Assembly (NCBI RefSeq): GCF_008638345.1
Contig: NZ_VTVA01000013.1
Span: forward strand, 1 to 64,000
Length of the DNA stretch: 64,000 bases
Source: Pseudomonas saliphila
GTDB taxonomy: Bacteria > Pseudomonadota > Gammaproteobacteria > Pseudomonadales > Pseudomonadaceae
Direction of reading: 5' to 3'
The notes under the pieces were generated by a model. The model was not told the origin of the DNA, did no database searches, and was given only the letters and a program-made list of their open reading frames with translations. The translations under genes were made by a program, and so were the position numbers. This document shows, one piece after another, positions 31,585 to 42,219 of this stretch (position 1 is its first letter; every line of letters begins with the position of its first letter).

Positions 31585-32490
31585 TTGACAGCACTGATCA
31601 TGCTCCTTGCAGTGTTGCTGGATCAATTACTCGGCGAGCCACGGCGCTGGCACCCGCTGGTGGGGTTCGGCGCGCTCGCCTCCGGGCTGGAGTCGCGCTT
31701 CAACCGGGGCGCAGCAAAACGCCGGGCCGGGCTTTACGCATGGATGTTGGCGGTATTGCCGCTGACATGCCTGGCTTGGTTACTCAGCGCGCTGCCGGGT
31801 ATCGGCTGGCTGGTCGAACTGATTCTGTTGTATCTGGCGATCGGGCATCGCAGTCTCGCCGAGCATGCGATGCCCGTCGCCCGCGCATTGGCGGCGGGCG
31901 ATTTGCCTGCTGCGCGTGACAGCGTTGGCCGCATCGTTAGCCGCAACACCGCCGATCTCGATGAGACTGCCATCGCCGCAGCCGCCACCGAATCGGTTCT
32001 GGAAAATGGCAGCGATGCCGTCTTTGCCGCCCTGTTCTGGTTTGCGCTGCTGGGGGCGCCGGGTGTGGTGCTGTATCGGCTGGCCAATACCCTCGATGCG
32101 ATGTGGGGCTATCGCACTGCACGCTTCCAGCAGTTCGGCTGGGCGGCGGCGCGTATCGATGATGTGCTCAATTACATGCCGGCGCGGCTGGTCGCGCTGA
32201 CCTATGCACTGTGTGGCAAGTCGCGGCTGGCGCTGCGCTGTTGGCGCGAGCAGGCACCTGGCTGGGACAGTCCTAACGCCGGCCCGGTGATGGCGGCTGG
32301 TGCCGGCGCACTGGGCGTACAACTGGGCGGCCCCGCGATGTACCACGGCGTCATGCATGAGCGCCAGATCCTTGGTGCCGGGCCGGCACCCGGCGCGGCG
32401 GATGTCTTTCGGGCACTGCGGCTGGTGCGCTGCGGCGTCGTTTCATGGCTGCTGGTTGCACTGGCATTATGGGGGCTGAACCTTGCTTGA
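31585..32490 (+). CDS. cobD: Adenosylcobinamide-phosphate synthase (CbiB/CobD)
   Basis: This inner-membrane enzyme joins the aminopropanol arm to cobyric acid. A TTG at 31585, 9 bases after GGAG, gives [20 protein letters not shown], which agrees with the family N-terminus (hydrophobic helix then [15 protein letters not shown]). The ATG at 31600 would remove five family residues. The 301 residues contain several membrane helices, [20 protein letters not shown] and [20 protein letters not shown], both conserved in CbiB. It overlaps cobC by 8 bases. The symbol follows the Pseudomonas denitrificans scheme. Confidence 0.92.
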   Translation: MTALIMLLAVLLDQLLGEPRRWHPLVGFGALASGLESRFNRGAAKRRAGLYAWMLAVLPLTCLAWLLSALPGIGWLVELILLYLAIGHRSLAEHAMPVARALAAGDLPAARDSVGRIVSRNTADLDETAIAAAATESVLENGSDAVFAALFWFALLGAPGVVLYRLANTLDAMWGYRTARFQQFGWAAARIDDVLNYMPARLVALTYALCGKSRLALRCWREQAPGWDSPNAGPVMAAGAGALGVQLGGPAMYHGVMHERQILGAGPAPGAADVFRALRLVRCGVVSWLLVALALWGLNLA

Positions 32491-33484
32491 TCACGGCGGG
32501 CGTCTACGTCAGGCGGCTATCACCTACAACATTCCAATCGCGGGCTGGCTCGACCTGTCCACCGGTCTTGCGCCTTACAGCTGGCCACTCCCTGCGATCC
32601 CAGCGCAGGCATGGCAGCGTCTGCCGGAGAGCGATGACGGTCTGGAGCAGGCTGCCCGGGAGTATTATCAAGCTGAGAACGTGCTGCCTGTCGCCGGTTC
32701 ACAGGCGGCTATCCAGGCGCTACCGGCGTTATTTCCCAGGCGACGGGTGGGTCTGATCGAGCCCTGTTATGCCGAACATCGCCATGCCTGGGAGCGTGCT
32801 GGGAGCGCCCCGGTATCGCTGTCCGGCGACGAGATTGAAGACATGCTCGACGCTATCGACGTGCTGGTGATGGTCAACCCGAACAATCCGACCGGCCGGG
32901 TGTTTCCACCGGCCGTGTTGTTGGACTGGCACCTACGCCTGGCCAGCCGTGGCGGTTGTCTGATTGTCGACGAAGCCTTTGTTGACCCCACACCCGCGCA
33001 CAGTCTGGCGCCCTATACCGGCACGCCCGGCCTGATAGTGCTGCGCTCGCTGGGCAAGTTCTTCGGGCTGGGCGGCGCACGGCTGGGCTTTGTGCTTGCC
33101 GAACAACGGATGCTTGATCTGCTGGCCGACACACTCGGACCCTGGACCATCAGCGGGCCGGCTCGGCATGTGGGCCGCCATGCGCTGGCAGACCAACCCA
33201 CCCAGCAAATCTGGCGCAAGCGTATGCATACCGATAGCCAGCGCCTTGCGAGTTTGCTCACTGCGTATGGATTGGCACCGCAGAGCGGCTGCGCGCTGTT
33301 TCAGTGGATTCCTCATGCCAGTGCGACCGCACTGCATCGAACCCTCGCTGAGCAAGGAATACTGACGCGGCTGTTCGATCAACTGTCAGCGCTGCGCATT
33401 GGCCTGCCGGGTAGTGAAACCGGCTGGGCACGCCTGGAATCAGCGCTCGCAGGACTTTCTCCGGAGGTGTTATGCCCACATTAA
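32483..33484 (+). CDS. cobC: L-threonine-O-3-phosphate decarboxylase
   Basis: A PLP enzyme of fold type I that makes aminopropanol phosphate, the linker for the nucleotide loop. The 333-residue protein starts at a TTG (32483) that overlaps the cobD stop. Landmarks: [20 protein letters not shown] at the N-terminus, [15 protein letters not shown] (Asn holding PLP), [12 protein letters not shown] (Asp-x-Ala) and the Schiff-base Lys in [18 protein letters not shown] (about residue 191). The downstream cobQ start lies within its last codons. This symbol is the Pseudomonas denitrificans usage, not the Salmonella phosphatase of the same name. Confidence 0.9.
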   Translation: MLDHGGRLRQAAITYNIPIAGWLDLSTGLAPYSWPLPAIPAQAWQRLPESDDGLEQAAREYYQAENVLPVAGSQAAIQALPALFPRRRVGLIEPCYAEHRHAWERAGSAPVSLSGDEIEDMLDAIDVLVMVNPNNPTGRVFPPAVLLDWHLRLASRGGCLIVDEAFVDPTPAHSLAPYTGTPGLIVLRSLGKFFGLGGARLGFVLAEQRMLDLLADTLGPWTISGPARHVGRHALADQPTQQIWRKRMHTDSQRLASLLTAYGLAPQSGCALFQWIPHASATALHRTLAEQGILTRLFDQLSALRIGLPGSETGWARLESALAGLSPEVLCPH

Positions 33485-34929
33485 TGGTCCAGGGCACGAC
33501 TTCGGATGCCGGCAAAAGCACGCTGGTAACGGCGTTGTGCCGCTGGCTGGCGCGGCGTGACATGGGTGTGGTGCCGTTCAAACCACAGAATATGGCGCTC
33601 AACTCAGCGGTTACGGTGGATGGCGGCGAGATCGGCCGCGCCCAGGCGGTGCAGGCGGAGGCCGCGGGGCTGGCGCCCCACACTGATATGAACCCGGTGC
33701 TGCTCAAGCCCAACACCGATGTCGGCGCCCAGGTGATTATTCAGGGTCAGGCGGTCGGCTGCATGGATGCAGTTGAATACCACGCCTATAAAACCATCGC
33801 CATGCAGGCGGTGCTTGGCTCGCATGACCGGCTCGCCAGCCAGTATCAGCTGGTGGTGGTCGAAGGTGCAGGCTCACCCGCGGAGATCAATCTGCGCGAG
33901 GGCGATATCGCCAATATGGGCTTTGCCGAAGCGGTGGACTGCCCGGTGCTGTTGATTGCCGATATCGACAAGGGCGGTGTGTTCGCCCATCTGGTCGGCA
34001 CGCTCGAGCTGTTGTCGTCGAGCGAGCGGGCGCGGGTGAAAGGTTTTGTGATCAACAGGTTTCGGGGGGATATCAGCCTGTTGCAGCCGGGCATCGACTG
34101 GCTGGAGCAGCGCACCGGCATTGCGGTGCTGGGCGTATTGCCCTACCTGCATGACCTGCATCTGGAAGCAGAAGACGCGATCAATGCCAAGCAGCCTGCC
34201 AAGCGCGGCGATGTGCTCAGGGTGGTGGTGCCGGTGCTGCCGCGTATCAGCAATCACACCGATTTTGATCCGCTTCGTCTGCATCCGCAGGTCGATCTGC
34301 AGTGGGTGCGTATCGGAGAGCCGATTCCGCCCGCGGATCTGATTATCCTGCCTGGCTCCAAAAGCGTCAGGGCTGACCTGGCCTTTCTCCGGGAACAGGG
34401 CTGGGACAGCGCGATCAATCGGCATCTGCGTTATGGCGGGCGACTGTTGGGCATTTGTGGTGGATTTCAGATGCTCGGCACGCAGATCGATGACCCGCTG
34501 GGTCTGGAAGGACCGCCCGGCAGCGCCGAAGGCTTCGGCTTGCTTGGATTCACCACGACCCTCAACCAGCACAAGCATCTGGCGCGGGTGTCGGGTTGGC
34601 TGGAGATGGATGCAGCGCCGGTGCAGGGATACGAAATACATGCCGGCGTGAGCAGCGGTCCGGCGCTGGCCTCGCCCATGGTCAGGCTTGAGGGTGGAAA
34701 ACTGGACGGCGCGCTCAGTGCTGATCGACAGATTGCCGGCACCTATCTGCACGGCCTGTTCGAATCGCCCGAGGCCACCCGCACACTCTTGAGCTGGGCA
34801 GGCCTCGCTGTGCCGGCCACGCAGGACTACGCCGCCCTGCGCGGGCGTGACATCGACCGTCTCGCTGATCTGGTGCAAAACCATCTCGACACCCAGAAAC
34901 TTGATGCCTTGTTAGGAATAAAAACGTGA
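33472..34929 (+). CDS. cobQ: Adenosylcobyric acid synthase (glutamine-hydrolysing)
   Basis: CobQ amidates the b, d, e and g side chains of the corrin ring. The 485-residue protein has the DTBS-like ATPase domain ([60 protein letters not shown]) and a C-terminal GATase with Cys near residue 328 ([14 protein letters not shown]) and His in [15 protein letters not shown] 33472 lies 13 bases inside cobC behind GGAGGTGTT, a strong site. It overlaps cobU by 4 bases. Confidence 0.95.
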   Translation: MPTLMVQGTTSDAGKSTLVTALCRWLARRDMGVVPFKPQNMALNSAVTVDGGEIGRAQAVQAEAAGLAPHTDMNPVLLKPNTDVGAQVIIQGQAVGCMDAVEYHAYKTIAMQAVLGSHDRLASQYQLVVVEGAGSPAEINLREGDIANMGFAEAVDCPVLLIADIDKGGVFAHLVGTLELLSSSERARVKGFVINRFRGDISLLQPGIDWLEQRTGIAVLGVLPYLHDLHLEAEDAINAKQPAKRGDVLRVVVPVLPRISNHTDFDPLRLHPQVDLQWVRIGEPIPPADLIILPGSKSVRADLAFLREQGWDSAINRHLRYGGRLLGICGGFQMLGTQIDDPLGLEGPPGSAEGFGLLGFTTTLNQHKHLARVSGWLEMDAAPVQGYEIHAGVSSGPALASPMVRLEGGKLDGALSADRQIAGTYLHGLFESPEATRTLLSWAGLAVPATQDYAALRGRDIDRLADLVQNHLDTQKLDALLGIKT

Positions 34930-35447
34930 TCGAGCTGATACTTGGCGGCGCCCGTTCGGGCAAAAGCCGGCTGGCTGAGCAGCGCGCCCGTGCGTCCAAC
35001 CTGCCCGTGACCTACATTGCCACCAGCCAGGCGCTGGATGCCGCCATGGCCGAGCGCATCGCCATGCATCAGCAGCAGCGCCCTGCGCAATGGTCTCTGA
35101 TTGAGGAACCACTGGCATTGGCCGATGCGCTGCAGCGGGTGTGTGAAGTCGATCAGTGCGTGCTGGTCGACTGCCTGACCCTGTGGCTGACCAACCTGTT
35201 GCTGGATCCAGCCCCGCAGCGCATGGAGAAAGAACAACAGCAGTTGCTCGATCTGCTGCCACACCTTAAGGGCGAGATCATTCTGGTGAGTAACGAGACC
35301 GGGCTCGGCGTGGTGCCCCTGGGCGAACTTACTCGCCAATACGTCGATGCCGCCGGCTGGCTGCATCAGAGCCTGGCGCAAATCAGCGATCGGGTAACTT
35401 TCTGTGTGGCCGGGTTGCCTATGACATTAAAGGGAGAAAAGTCATGA
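34926..35447 (+). CDS. cobU: Adenosylcobinamide kinase / guanylyltransferase
   Basis: CobU/CobP phosphorylates adenosylcobinamide and activates it with GTP for loop attachment. The 173-residue protein starts [20 protein letters not shown], with the P-loop at residues 7-14. It continues with [20 protein letters not shown], the guanylylated His region [34 protein letters not shown] and [20 protein letters not shown]. All are diagnostic. The start is a GTG that overlaps the cobQ stop by 4 bases. It overlaps cobT downstream in the same way. Confidence 0.94.
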   Translation: MIELILGGARSGKSRLAEQRARASNLPVTYIATSQALDAAMAERIAMHQQQRPAQWSLIEEPLALADALQRVCEVDQCVLVDCLTLWLTNLLLDPAPQRMEKEQQQLLDLLPHLKGEIILVSNETGLGVVPLGELTRQYVDAAGWLHQSLAQISDRVTFCVAGLPMTLKGEKS

Positions 35448-36505
35448 CCGAAGCGTGGTGGCAGCGTATTGCCCAGGACGCGAATATGCAGATTCAGCAA
35501 CAGAGCCTGGCGCGCCAGAGCCAGTTGACCAAGCCGCCCGGTTCGCTGGGCATGCTCGAAGACCTGGCCGTTACCTTGGCGGCCTTGCAGGGACGTTCGC
35601 GCCCGGTGATTGATTACCTGTGTATCGATATCTTTGCGGGTGACCACGGCGTGGTAGAAGAGGGCGTATCGGCTTTCCCACAGGCCGTTACCGGCCAGAT
35701 GTTGCACAACTTCGCAGGAGGTGGCGCAGCAATCGCCGTACTCGCGCGTGCACTGGATGCGCAGCTGCGGGTATACGATCTCGGCCTCGCTCAGCCGATT
35801 ACGCCTCCGTCCGGGGTAACGCAACGTCATATCGCCCCCGGCACGGCTAACTTCAGTCAACGACCGGCGATGACGGTTGTGCAGTGTCAGCAGGCATTAA
35901 ACGCCGGCAGAGATGCGCTGGTGGAAGCGGCGATTGACGGCTGTTGTGATCTGTATATCGCCGGGGAGATGGGCATCGGCAACACCACCAGTGCCAGCGC
36001 CCTGGCCAGCGCCCTGCTAGGCGTGGATCCGCAACAACTGGTTGGCCCCGGCACCGGCTTGAATGCCGCGGGCGTGGCACACAAGCTCAAGGTTATTGAG
36101 CGGGGGTTGAATCTGCATGCGCCGCGACTGGCCGATCCGTTCGATGCCCTGGCCTGTCTCGGTGGCCTGGAAGTCGCCGCGTTGATCGGTGCCTATATCG
36201 CCGCGGCCCAGTACGGCGTGCCGGTGCTGGTTGACGGCTACATCTGCTCGGTTGCTGCGCTCTGCGCGGTGCGACTCAATCCCTCCTGCCGGCCCTGGTT
36301 GTTGTTTGCCCATCGCAGTGCTGAGCCAGGGCATGACGCAGTGCTGGCGGCGCTCGCTGCGCGGCCGTTGCTTGACCTCGGTATGCGTCTTGGGGAGGCC
36401 AGCGGCGCGGCAATTGCGTTACCGTTGCTGCGGTTGGCCTGTAATCTTCACAATGAGATGGCAACCTTTGACGAGGCAGCGGTTTCCGCCGGAGCCGGAC
36501 CATGA
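35444..36505 (+). CDS. cobT: Nicotinate-nucleotide:dimethylbenzimidazole phosphoribosyltransferase
   Basis: CobT makes alpha-ribazole phosphate from nicotinate mononucleotide and the base produced by BluB. In the 353 residues are [80 protein letters not shown] and the catalytic Glu in [18 protein letters not shown] (about 318). The family length is standard. Placement after cobU and before the ribazole phosphatase follows pathway order. Confidence 0.95.
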   Translation: MTEAWWQRIAQDANMQIQQQSLARQSQLTKPPGSLGMLEDLAVTLAALQGRSRPVIDYLCIDIFAGDHGVVEEGVSAFPQAVTGQMLHNFAGGGAAIAVLARALDAQLRVYDLGLAQPITPPSGVTQRHIAPGTANFSQRPAMTVVQCQQALNAGRDALVEAAIDGCCDLYIAGEMGIGNTTSASALASALLGVDPQQLVGPGTGLNAAGVAHKLKVIERGLNLHAPRLADPFDALACLGGLEVAALIGAYIAAAQYGVPVLVDGYICSVAALCAVRLNPSCRPWLLFAHRSAEPGHDAVLAALAARPLLDLGMRLGEASGAAIALPLLRLACNLHNEMATFDEAAVSAGAGP

Positions 36506-37074
36506 TCGCTGAACTGCTGCGCCACGGTGAAACCGAGCGCGGCGGCGGCTTCCGCGGCAGTCTGGATGATGCCCTTACCCAAACCGGATGGCAGCAGATG
36601 CGCCAGGCGGTGCACCAGCATGCCGGCTGGGATCTGATCGTCACGTCACCCTTGCAGCGTTGCGCCACGTTCGCCGCTGAGCTGGCGCAATTGCACGGCG
36701 CTCCCCTGGAGATTCAAGCTGATTTGCGCGAGTTGCACTTCGGCGAGTGGGAAGGGTGGCACCCGCGGGATCTGATGCAAGATCAGGCTGCTTTGCTGGC
36801 GCGTTTCTGGGATGATCCCTACGCCTTTACACCCCCAGGCGCTGAGCCGGTTGCCGCATTTCGGCAGCGGGTACTGGCCGTCATGGCGGATTTGCAACGT
36901 AGGCATGCCGGTCGGCGTATCCTGATCATCAGCCATGCCGGCGTCATGCGTTTGTTGCTGGCCCGGGCGCGGTGCTGGCCCGATCGTGATCTGTTGCAGG
37001 TTGAGGTCAGTCACGGCCAGTTGATTTCGTTGCACCTGTCGGAGAACGGCGGCCTTACGGAGAGTTCTGCATGA
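36502..37074 (+). CDS. Histidine phosphatase, probable alpha-ribazole phosphatase
   Basis: A 190-residue phosphoglycerate-mutase-type phosphatase. The phospho-accepting His is in [15 protein letters not shown] (about residue 8), the proton-donor region is [16 protein letters not shown], and the second His is in [13 protein letters not shown]. Its position between cobT and cobS with 4-base overlaps on both sides points to removal of phosphate from alpha-ribazole phosphate or adenosylcobalamin phosphate. Salmonella calls this activity CobC; the symbol is left blank to avoid confusion with the decarboxylase above. Confidence 0.88.
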   Translation: MIAELLRHGETERGGGFRGSLDDALTQTGWQQMRQAVHQHAGWDLIVTSPLQRCATFAAELAQLHGAPLEIQADLRELHFGEWEGWHPRDLMQDQAALLARFWDDPYAFTPPGAEPVAAFRQRVLAVMADLQRRHAGRRILIISHAGVMRLLLARARCWPDRDLLQVEVSHGQLISLHLSENGGLTESSA

Positions 37075-37811
37075 CCCCAATGATGATAGCCCTGCAATTC
37101 CTGACCATTCTGCCGATTAGGTTGCGACATCCGCCGCGCGGGGAAGAGTCGGGGGCGTCGCTGCTCTGGTATCCGGTGGTGGGTCTGGTTATCGGCTTGT
37201 TGTTGATTCTGGTGCAGTGGTTGCTCGCCGACTTGCCGATTACCCTGCAGGCGGCATTGGTGCTGGGCTTCTGGGTTTTGATTACCGGCGGCCTGCATCT
37301 CGACGGCCTGGCGGACACGGTGGACGCCTGGGTCGGCGGGCGCGGCGATCGCGAGCGCACTCTGGCAATCATGAAGGATCCGAACTGCGGCCCGATGGGG
37401 GTGTTGGCGCTATTGCTCACCCTGCTGGTGAAGTACGCAGCGCTGCTCACGATCATCGAATCCAATCTCTGGTGGGTACTGCTGGTCGCGCCATGGGCTG
37501 GCCGCTGGCTATTACCGGCGTTGTTGCAGACCACGCCCTATGTACGGCCCGGCGGTTTGGGCGAAGCCATCTACGAGCATATGCCGCGCGGCTGGTTGCC
37601 GGCAGTGCTCTTCGTACACGGCTTCGCCATGATGATTATTGGCGGCCTTGCCTGGCTGGTGATAGTGCTGTTGTGCGCGGTGGTCTACCGCGCCTTGCTC
37701 AAGCACCGTCTGGGTGGCACCACCGGCGATACCGCCGGTGCGCTGGTGGAGCTGGGAGAGACGCTGGCGCTGGTGGCGCTGGTGTGGAGCAACGGTCCCT
37801 TCGGATTCTGA
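37071..37811 (+). CDS. cobS: Adenosylcobinamide-GDP ribazoletransferase (cobalamin synthase)
   Basis: CobS joins activated cobinamide to alpha-ribazole to finish the cofactor, in the inner membrane. The 246-residue protein has six or so membrane segments. It carries the conserved IALQFLTILPIRLRHPP near the start, GGLHLDGLADTVDAWVGG with its metal-binding Asp residues (about 78-92), and MKDPNCGPMGVLALLLTLLV. It is the last gene of the operon; the next gene converges on it from the other strand only 7 bases later. Confidence 0.95.
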   Translation: MTPMMIALQFLTILPIRLRHPPRGEESGASLLWYPVVGLVIGLLLILVQWLLADLPITLQAALVLGFWVLITGGLHLDGLADTVDAWVGGRGDRERTLAIMKDPNCGPMGVLALLLTLLVKYAALLTIIESNLWWVLLVAPWAGRWLLPALLQTTPYVRPGGLGEAIYEHMPRGWLPAVLFVHGFAMMIIGGLAWLVIVLLCAVVYRALLKHRLGGTTGDTAGALVELGETLALVALVWSNGPFGF

Positions 37812-37818
37812 AGGCCCC

Positions 37819-38880
37819 TCAGGCCGTCTGCATTTCCTGCACCAGCACCGCGATCAGCTCTGCCGCAGGCATGGCCCGCGATAGCGGCGCGCCCTGGCCG
37901 GCCCATTGCACCGCAAAGTCATAGTCGCCCTGGCTGATGGCTGCTGCACTCAAGGCCTTGGTCGCGTCGTAGGTAATCGGGTAATCGGGGCGCGTGGGAG
38001 CGTGGGCTCCGCCGATATCGGTGAACAGACGATTGACCATGCCCCGTGCGGGCCGCCCTGAGATGTCAGCGCTGATTGCCGTGCGCTCGCTACGTTCGCT
38101 TTGCAGGGCCTGTCGGTACTGCTCGTTGGCGGAGGATTCCGGGCAGCAGACGAATGCGGTACCCATCTGAACGGCCGCTGCGCCGAGCTTCTGCGACGCG
38201 ACAATACCGCTGCCGTTCATGATGCCGCCAGCCGCGATGATCGGCAGCTCAGTCATCTCGGCCAACACCGACACCAGCGCAAAGGTGCCAATCAACTGGT
38301 CGTCGGCAGGATCGAACACGCCGCGGTGACCGCCCGCTTCCATGCCCTGGGCAATCAGTGCGTTGACCTGTGCGGCCTGGGCCAGCCTGGCTTCAGCAGG
38401 TGTGGTGACGCAGGCCAGAATGGTGATGCCGGCAGCTTGTAGTTGCTTGATCCATTCGTTGGGTGGCAGACCGAAGTGGAAGCTGACCACCGCCGGACGC
38501 TCATCGAGCAACACCTGCAGCATGGCTTCAGATTCCAGAAAGCTGACGTAACCCAGGCTGAGCGAGGCGGGCGGCTCGGTTTTGTAAGCTCGGAACAGCG
38601 ACGCCATATGCCCCAGCCAGGCCTGTTCGACGCCCGGTTTGGCTTGCGCCGGCTGGTGGCAGAACAGGTTCACGTTAAAGGGCGCAGTTGTCAGCGCACG
38701 GGTTGTCTGTATCAGCTCCCGGGCCTGTTCCGGCGTACTGCCCCCCAGACCGATCGAGCCCAGCGCGCCGGCGTTGGACACCTCAGCCGCCAGTTTCGGC
38801 GTCGACACGCCAACCATCGGCGCCTGGATGATCGGGTGCTGAATGTTCAGCAGATTGAGGATGCTTGTGCGTTGAGTCAT
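37819..38880 (-). CDS. Nitronate monooxygenase family flavoenzyme
   Basis: A 353-residue TIM-barrel FMN protein of the 2-nitropropane dioxygenase/nitronate monooxygenase group. These oxidise alkyl nitronates, detoxifying compounds such as propionate-3-nitronate. Visible motifs: [35 protein letters not shown], the catalytic-His segment [11 protein letters not shown] (about residue 183), [14 protein letters not shown] binding the FMN phosphate, and [17 protein letters not shown]. It converges on cobS with only 7 bases between, and is not part of the B12 operon. The substrate is not certain. Confidence 0.88.
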   Translation of the reverse strand: MTQRTSILNLLNIQHPIIQAPMVGVSTPKLAAEVSNAGALGSIGLGGSTPEQARELIQTTRALTTAPFNVNLFCHQPAQAKPGVEQAWLGHMASLFRAYKTEPPASLSLGYVSFLESEAMLQVLLDERPAVVSFHFGLPPNEWIKQLQAAGITILACVTTPAEARLAQAAQVNALIAQGMEAGGHRGVFDPADDQLIGTFALVSVLAEMTELPIIAAGGIMNGSGIVASQKLGAAAVQMGTAFVCCPESSANEQYRQALQSERSERTAISADISGRPARGMVNRLFTDIGGAHAPTRPDYPITYDATKALSAAAISQGDYDFAVQWAGQGAPLSRAMPAAELIAVLVQEMQTA

Positions 38881-39128
38881 GCGTCACCGATTGGCTGCGT
38901 GGAGTTGGGATCGATTGTAGAAAAGATTCGCCATGAACACACACAGCGCGAAGTGGGTAGGGGTGAAAAGACACCGCTACTGCGCCGGGTTCATCCCGCA
39001 AGAGGGTGCTTTCCACGGGCCTGACGTAGCGCAGGCGCACTACACCTCTAAGATGGCAACTCCGAGTGTCATGTAATTGCAATTGGCCACTGCTTTAATG
39101 CTCGACTTGTCATCACTAGGGGCGATAC

Positions 39129-41255
39129 GTGTCGGCTATCAAAGATCTGTCGCGCTTGCTCAAACAAGCCGACACCCTTCATCCCGAGATGAAGATAAGC
39201 GAGGTTGCAGAACGCATACTGGTTCTGAGTAACCAGCGGTTTCTCTCCCTTGCGGTTGTCGACGGTGCTAATCGCCCGCTCGGTACTGTGAGTCGTTATC
39301 GGCTGCAGGATATTTTCTTGCAGCGTTACGGCAGGGAGCTCTGGGGTCGCAGACCAGTGATTGATGTCATGAACAGCTCGCCGCTGTTGATTCCCTTGTC
39401 TATGACCATCGAGGAGGCTGCAGGCTCCGTGACCACCCACGTTCAATATCCCGTTACTGAAGATTTCATTTTTGTCGACGAACAGGGTGCGTATCAGGGG
39501 CTGGGCATAGTGCTGGACCTGCTGGACGCCATGTCGAAGGATCTGAGCAGGAATCGCCGAGCCCTGCTTCGCGCCCAGCAGATCGCGGGGCTGGCCAGTT
39601 GGGAATGGAACGCGCAGGACGACAGCTTGCTATGGTCACACCAGCTCAACCGCATCCTGGAGGTCAAGCACGCGCTAAGCGAAGCGCCCCTGGCTAGCCT
39701 GGTGAAAGTCTTCGATCCAGATTCCCAGGCGCGGTTGAGGACCTTTTTCAGCGCGGATTATGCAGATGTCCCGCAAACCCTGGAGCTGCGAACGAACGGC
39801 GTGGGGAGCGAGAAACGACTGATTGAATTTCAGGGCGAGCATTTCCAGGACCCCGAGACCCGAGATCATCGCGCAGTCGGCACCATTCGCGATATTACCG
39901 AGCGGCGATTGACTGAGGAGCGACTGGCCTATCTGGCCAACTACGATTATCTGACCAAACTGCCGAACCGCTATCTGTTTCAGGACCGTCTGCAACATGC
40001 GATCAGCCATGCCAATCGTAGCGGGCACTCGGTGGCTCTGCTGTTTCTGGATCTGGATCGCTTCAAGTGGATCAACGATGCCCTGGGCCATGCCGCCGGG
40101 GATGATCTGCTGGTTCAGGTAGCGCAACGGTTAACCAGCCTGCTGCGCTCCTCGGATACAGTTGCGCGGCTGGGGGGTGATGAATTCACCATCATTCTTG
40201 AAGACATCAAGTCTACTCACCAGATAATTCACGTCGTAGAACAGTTGCTCAAGGTCTTTGATGACAAGTTCAGCCTCGCTGTCCGGGATGTTTCGGTCTC
40301 GACCAGCGTTGGTATCGCCTTGTATCCAGGCGACGCCCAGGATGTTGATACGCTGCTCAAGAGTGCCGATGCCGCCATGTATCGAGCCAAGGAACATGGC
40401 CGCAATGGCTATTGTTTTTACACGGAAGAGCTCAATCGTCAGGCTGATCGACGCTTCCAGCTGGAACATGGTCTGCGCAGGGCGCTGGAGTTCGGCGAAT
40501 TCGAGCTGTATTTCCAGCCTCAGCTGCATACCGAATCCGGAACGCTGAGTAGCGCCGAAGCACTGCTGCGCTGGTTTCCGCAGGGTGAAGAGGTCAGTCC
40601 AGTTGAGTTCGTTCCGCTGCTTGAAGATCTACGTCTGATCGTCCCCGTTGGCCGCTGGGTGCTCGAGCAGGCTTGTGCTGCGGCCGCTATCTGGCAAGTC
40701 AATGGCTTGCCCGGGGTGCGCGTGGCTGTGAATTTATCGGTTCACCAGTTGCGTCAGACCGATTTCGTGGCAACGGTGAAGGAAACCTTGTCGGTGACCG
40801 GGCTGGCACCCGATCTACTGGAAATAGAAGTGACTGAAAGCGTGCTGCTCGATGATCGCGGCAGCGCCGAGGCGCTGCTTGAACTGAACGACCTCGGTGT
40901 TCGGGTGGCCATTGATGACTTCGGCACCGGTTACTCGTCCCTGGCCTACCTGAAGCGTTTCGACGTCGACATACTGAAGCTGGATCGAACCTTTGTCAGC
41001 GATCTGACCCTTGATGAGGACGATGACGCTATTGCTTCAGCGGTGATCGGACTTGCGCATACCTTGGGTATCACCGTTACGGCCGAAGGAGTGGAGACAG
41101 CCTCCCAGGAGAACTTTCTCCGGGAGCGACGTTGCGATCATATTCAAGGTTTCCTGATCAGCCGGCCAGTGCCGCAGGACGCATTTCTGCGCTGGGCTGC
41201 CACCGTGGCGAAGCTGGTTGACAAGCCAGCGTGTTCTGAGCCGGTCACCGCTTGA
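39129..41255 (+). CDS. CBS-PAS-GGDEF-EAL c-di-GMP turnover protein
   Basis: A cytosolic 708-residue protein with both c-di-GMP synthesis and breakdown domains. A tandem CBS pair occupies about residues 1-135 (SRLLKQADTLHPEMKISEVA, VIDVMNSSPLLIPLSMTIEE). A PAS domain follows (about 145-265), then GGDEF with intact RLGGDEF near 350 and TKLPNRYLFQDRL, then EAL (about 440-695) with EALLRW, NLSVHQLRQ and the DDFGTGYSSLAYLKRF loop. Both active sites look intact, so the net activity is unclear. CBS domains often sense adenine nucleotides. Its stop overlaps by 11 bases that of the exopolysaccharide operon coming from the other strand, whose synthase has a c-di-GMP-type MshEN domain. A functional link is inference. 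Confidence 0.92.
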   Translation: MSAIKDLSRLLKQADTLHPEMKISEVAERILVLSNQRFLSLAVVDGANRPLGTVSRYRLQDIFLQRYGRELWGRRPVIDVMNSSPLLIPLSMTIEEAAGSVTTHVQYPVTEDFIFVDEQGAYQGLGIVLDLLDAMSKDLSRNRRALLRAQQIAGLASWEWNAQDDSLLWSHQLNRILEVKHALSEAPLASLVKVFDPDSQARLRTFFSADYADVPQTLELRTNGVGSEKRLIEFQGEHFQDPETRDHRAVGTIRDITERRLTEERLAYLANYDYLTKLPNRYLFQDRLQHAISHANRSGHSVALLFLDLDRFKWINDALGHAAGDDLLVQVAQRLTSLLRSSDTVARLGGDEFTIILEDIKSTHQIIHVVEQLLKVFDDKFSLAVRDVSVSTSVGIALYPGDAQDVDTLLKSADAAMYRAKEHGRNGYCFYTEELNRQADRRFQLEHGLRRALEFGEFELYFQPQLHTESGTLSSAEALLRWFPQGEEVSPVEFVPLLEDLRLIVPVGRWVLEQACAAAAIWQVNGLPGVRVAVNLSVHQLRQTDFVATVKETLSVTGLAPDLLEIEVTESVLLDDRGSAEALLELNDLGVRVAIDDFGTGYSSLAYLKRFDVDILKLDRTFVSDLTLDEDDDAIASAVIGLAHTLGITVTAEGVETASQENFLRERRCDHIQGFLISRPVPQDAFLRWAATVAKLVDKPACSEPVTA

Positions 41256-42219
41256 ATATCTCCTGCGCGGGTTTGTTCTGGATGGTGAAGTCGGTGTCGT
41301 TGACGCCACCGGCGTTCGGGTCGGTGTACCAGGCCCAGATGGCCAGGCCGTCAATCTTGCCGGTCTGGTCCAGGGCGTCGCGCCAGCTGGTCAGTACCTC
41401 ATTCTGCAGGCCGAGGTTGACCGGCAACTCCCGTTCTTCGGGACTCTCCCAGGGCGCTGACAGGCTGCCGGTGGCAGATCGCAGACCCAGTTCGGCGACC
41501 CAGACCCGGCGTTGTGCGCGCTGGCCCAGCGAATGCAGACGGTCAGAGATTTCGCGCATTTCGTCGTCGCGGGTTTCCTCATCGGTCGGCAGCTCCGCGT
41601 AAAGGCTGGTTGCTACCACGTCAAACAGCGTCCAGTAACGGAACTCCTCGGCGCTTTCCAGGCTGTGCGTCACGTAGACGATGGGGCCGGAATACACCTT
41701 GCGCACCGCTGTGACTACCGGTTGCCAGTACCCGGAGTTTTGCAGGTGGCGCAGCTCGCTGCCGACGACCAGCGCTTCAGCGCCTTCATCCTCGGCGACC
41801 TTGGCCAGCTTCAGCAACCCGTCCCGATAGGCGTTGAACCAGGCCAAGCGATCCGTTGGGTCAGCTTCGCCAGCCCAGCTCTCGGGAATCCACAAGTGGA
41901 CCTTGAGAATCGGAGCCAGCCCGGCTTCGCGCATTTGCTGCAACCCTGCCGCAACCAGTTCCGGGCTGCTGTCGCCGCCGATCACTGGATCATTGGAATC
42001 GGTCTTCGCTTGCCACATGAAGGCGACCAGCAGGGCCTTCTCTGCTCCGCTGGCGGCCAGGCGTTCCATTGATTCCTGCGCTGCATCGCTGCCCCACGGG
42101 GCATTATCGGATAATTTTACGTTGGCGCCCATCCACATGTCGGTCTCCTGCGCGAAACCCAATGCGGGGAGCAACATCAACGCAAGCGCGATAAATCTTC
42201 TTTTTGCCATACCCGCCAT
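41245..42219 (-). CDS. Secreted glycoside-hydrolase-like TIM barrel protein
   Basis: A 324-residue exported protein. After RRFIALALMLLPALGFAQ (signal peptide, cut near residue 23) comes a (beta/alpha)8-type domain resembling GH113/GTA-type endo-mannanase-like enzymes: MWMGANVKLSDNAPWGSDAA, APILKVHLWIPESWAGEADP, EGAEALVVGSELRHLQNSGY (candidate acid/base Glu near 149) and RVWVAELGLRS (candidate nucleophile Glu near 245), then GLAIWAWYTDPNAGG. It is the last gene of the polysaccharide operon and overlaps the preceding gene by 43 bases. Such hydrolases in synthase-dependent loci (compare BcsZ, PslG) trim or release the polymer. Substrate unknown. Confidence 0.75.
   Translation of the reverse strand: MAGMAKRRFIALALMLLPALGFAQETDMWMGANVKLSDNAPWGSDAAQESMERLAASGAEKALLVAFMWQAKTDSNDPVIGGDSSPELVAAGLQQMREAGLAPILKVHLWIPESWAGEADPTDRLAWFNAYRDGLLKLAKVAEDEGAEALVVGSELRHLQNSGYWQPVVTAVRKVYSGPIVYVTHSLESAEEFRYWTLFDVVATSLYAELPTDEETRDDEMREISDRLHSLGQRAQRRVWVAELGLRSATGSLSAPWESPEERELPVNLGLQNEVLTSWRDALDQTGKIDGLAIWAWYTDPNAGGVNDTDFTIQNKPAQEIFKR

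Noticed and set aside
38443-39024. Plus-strand 193-residue frame opposite the nitronate monooxygenase
   Set aside because: Shadow of the flavoenzyme gene running into its promoter.
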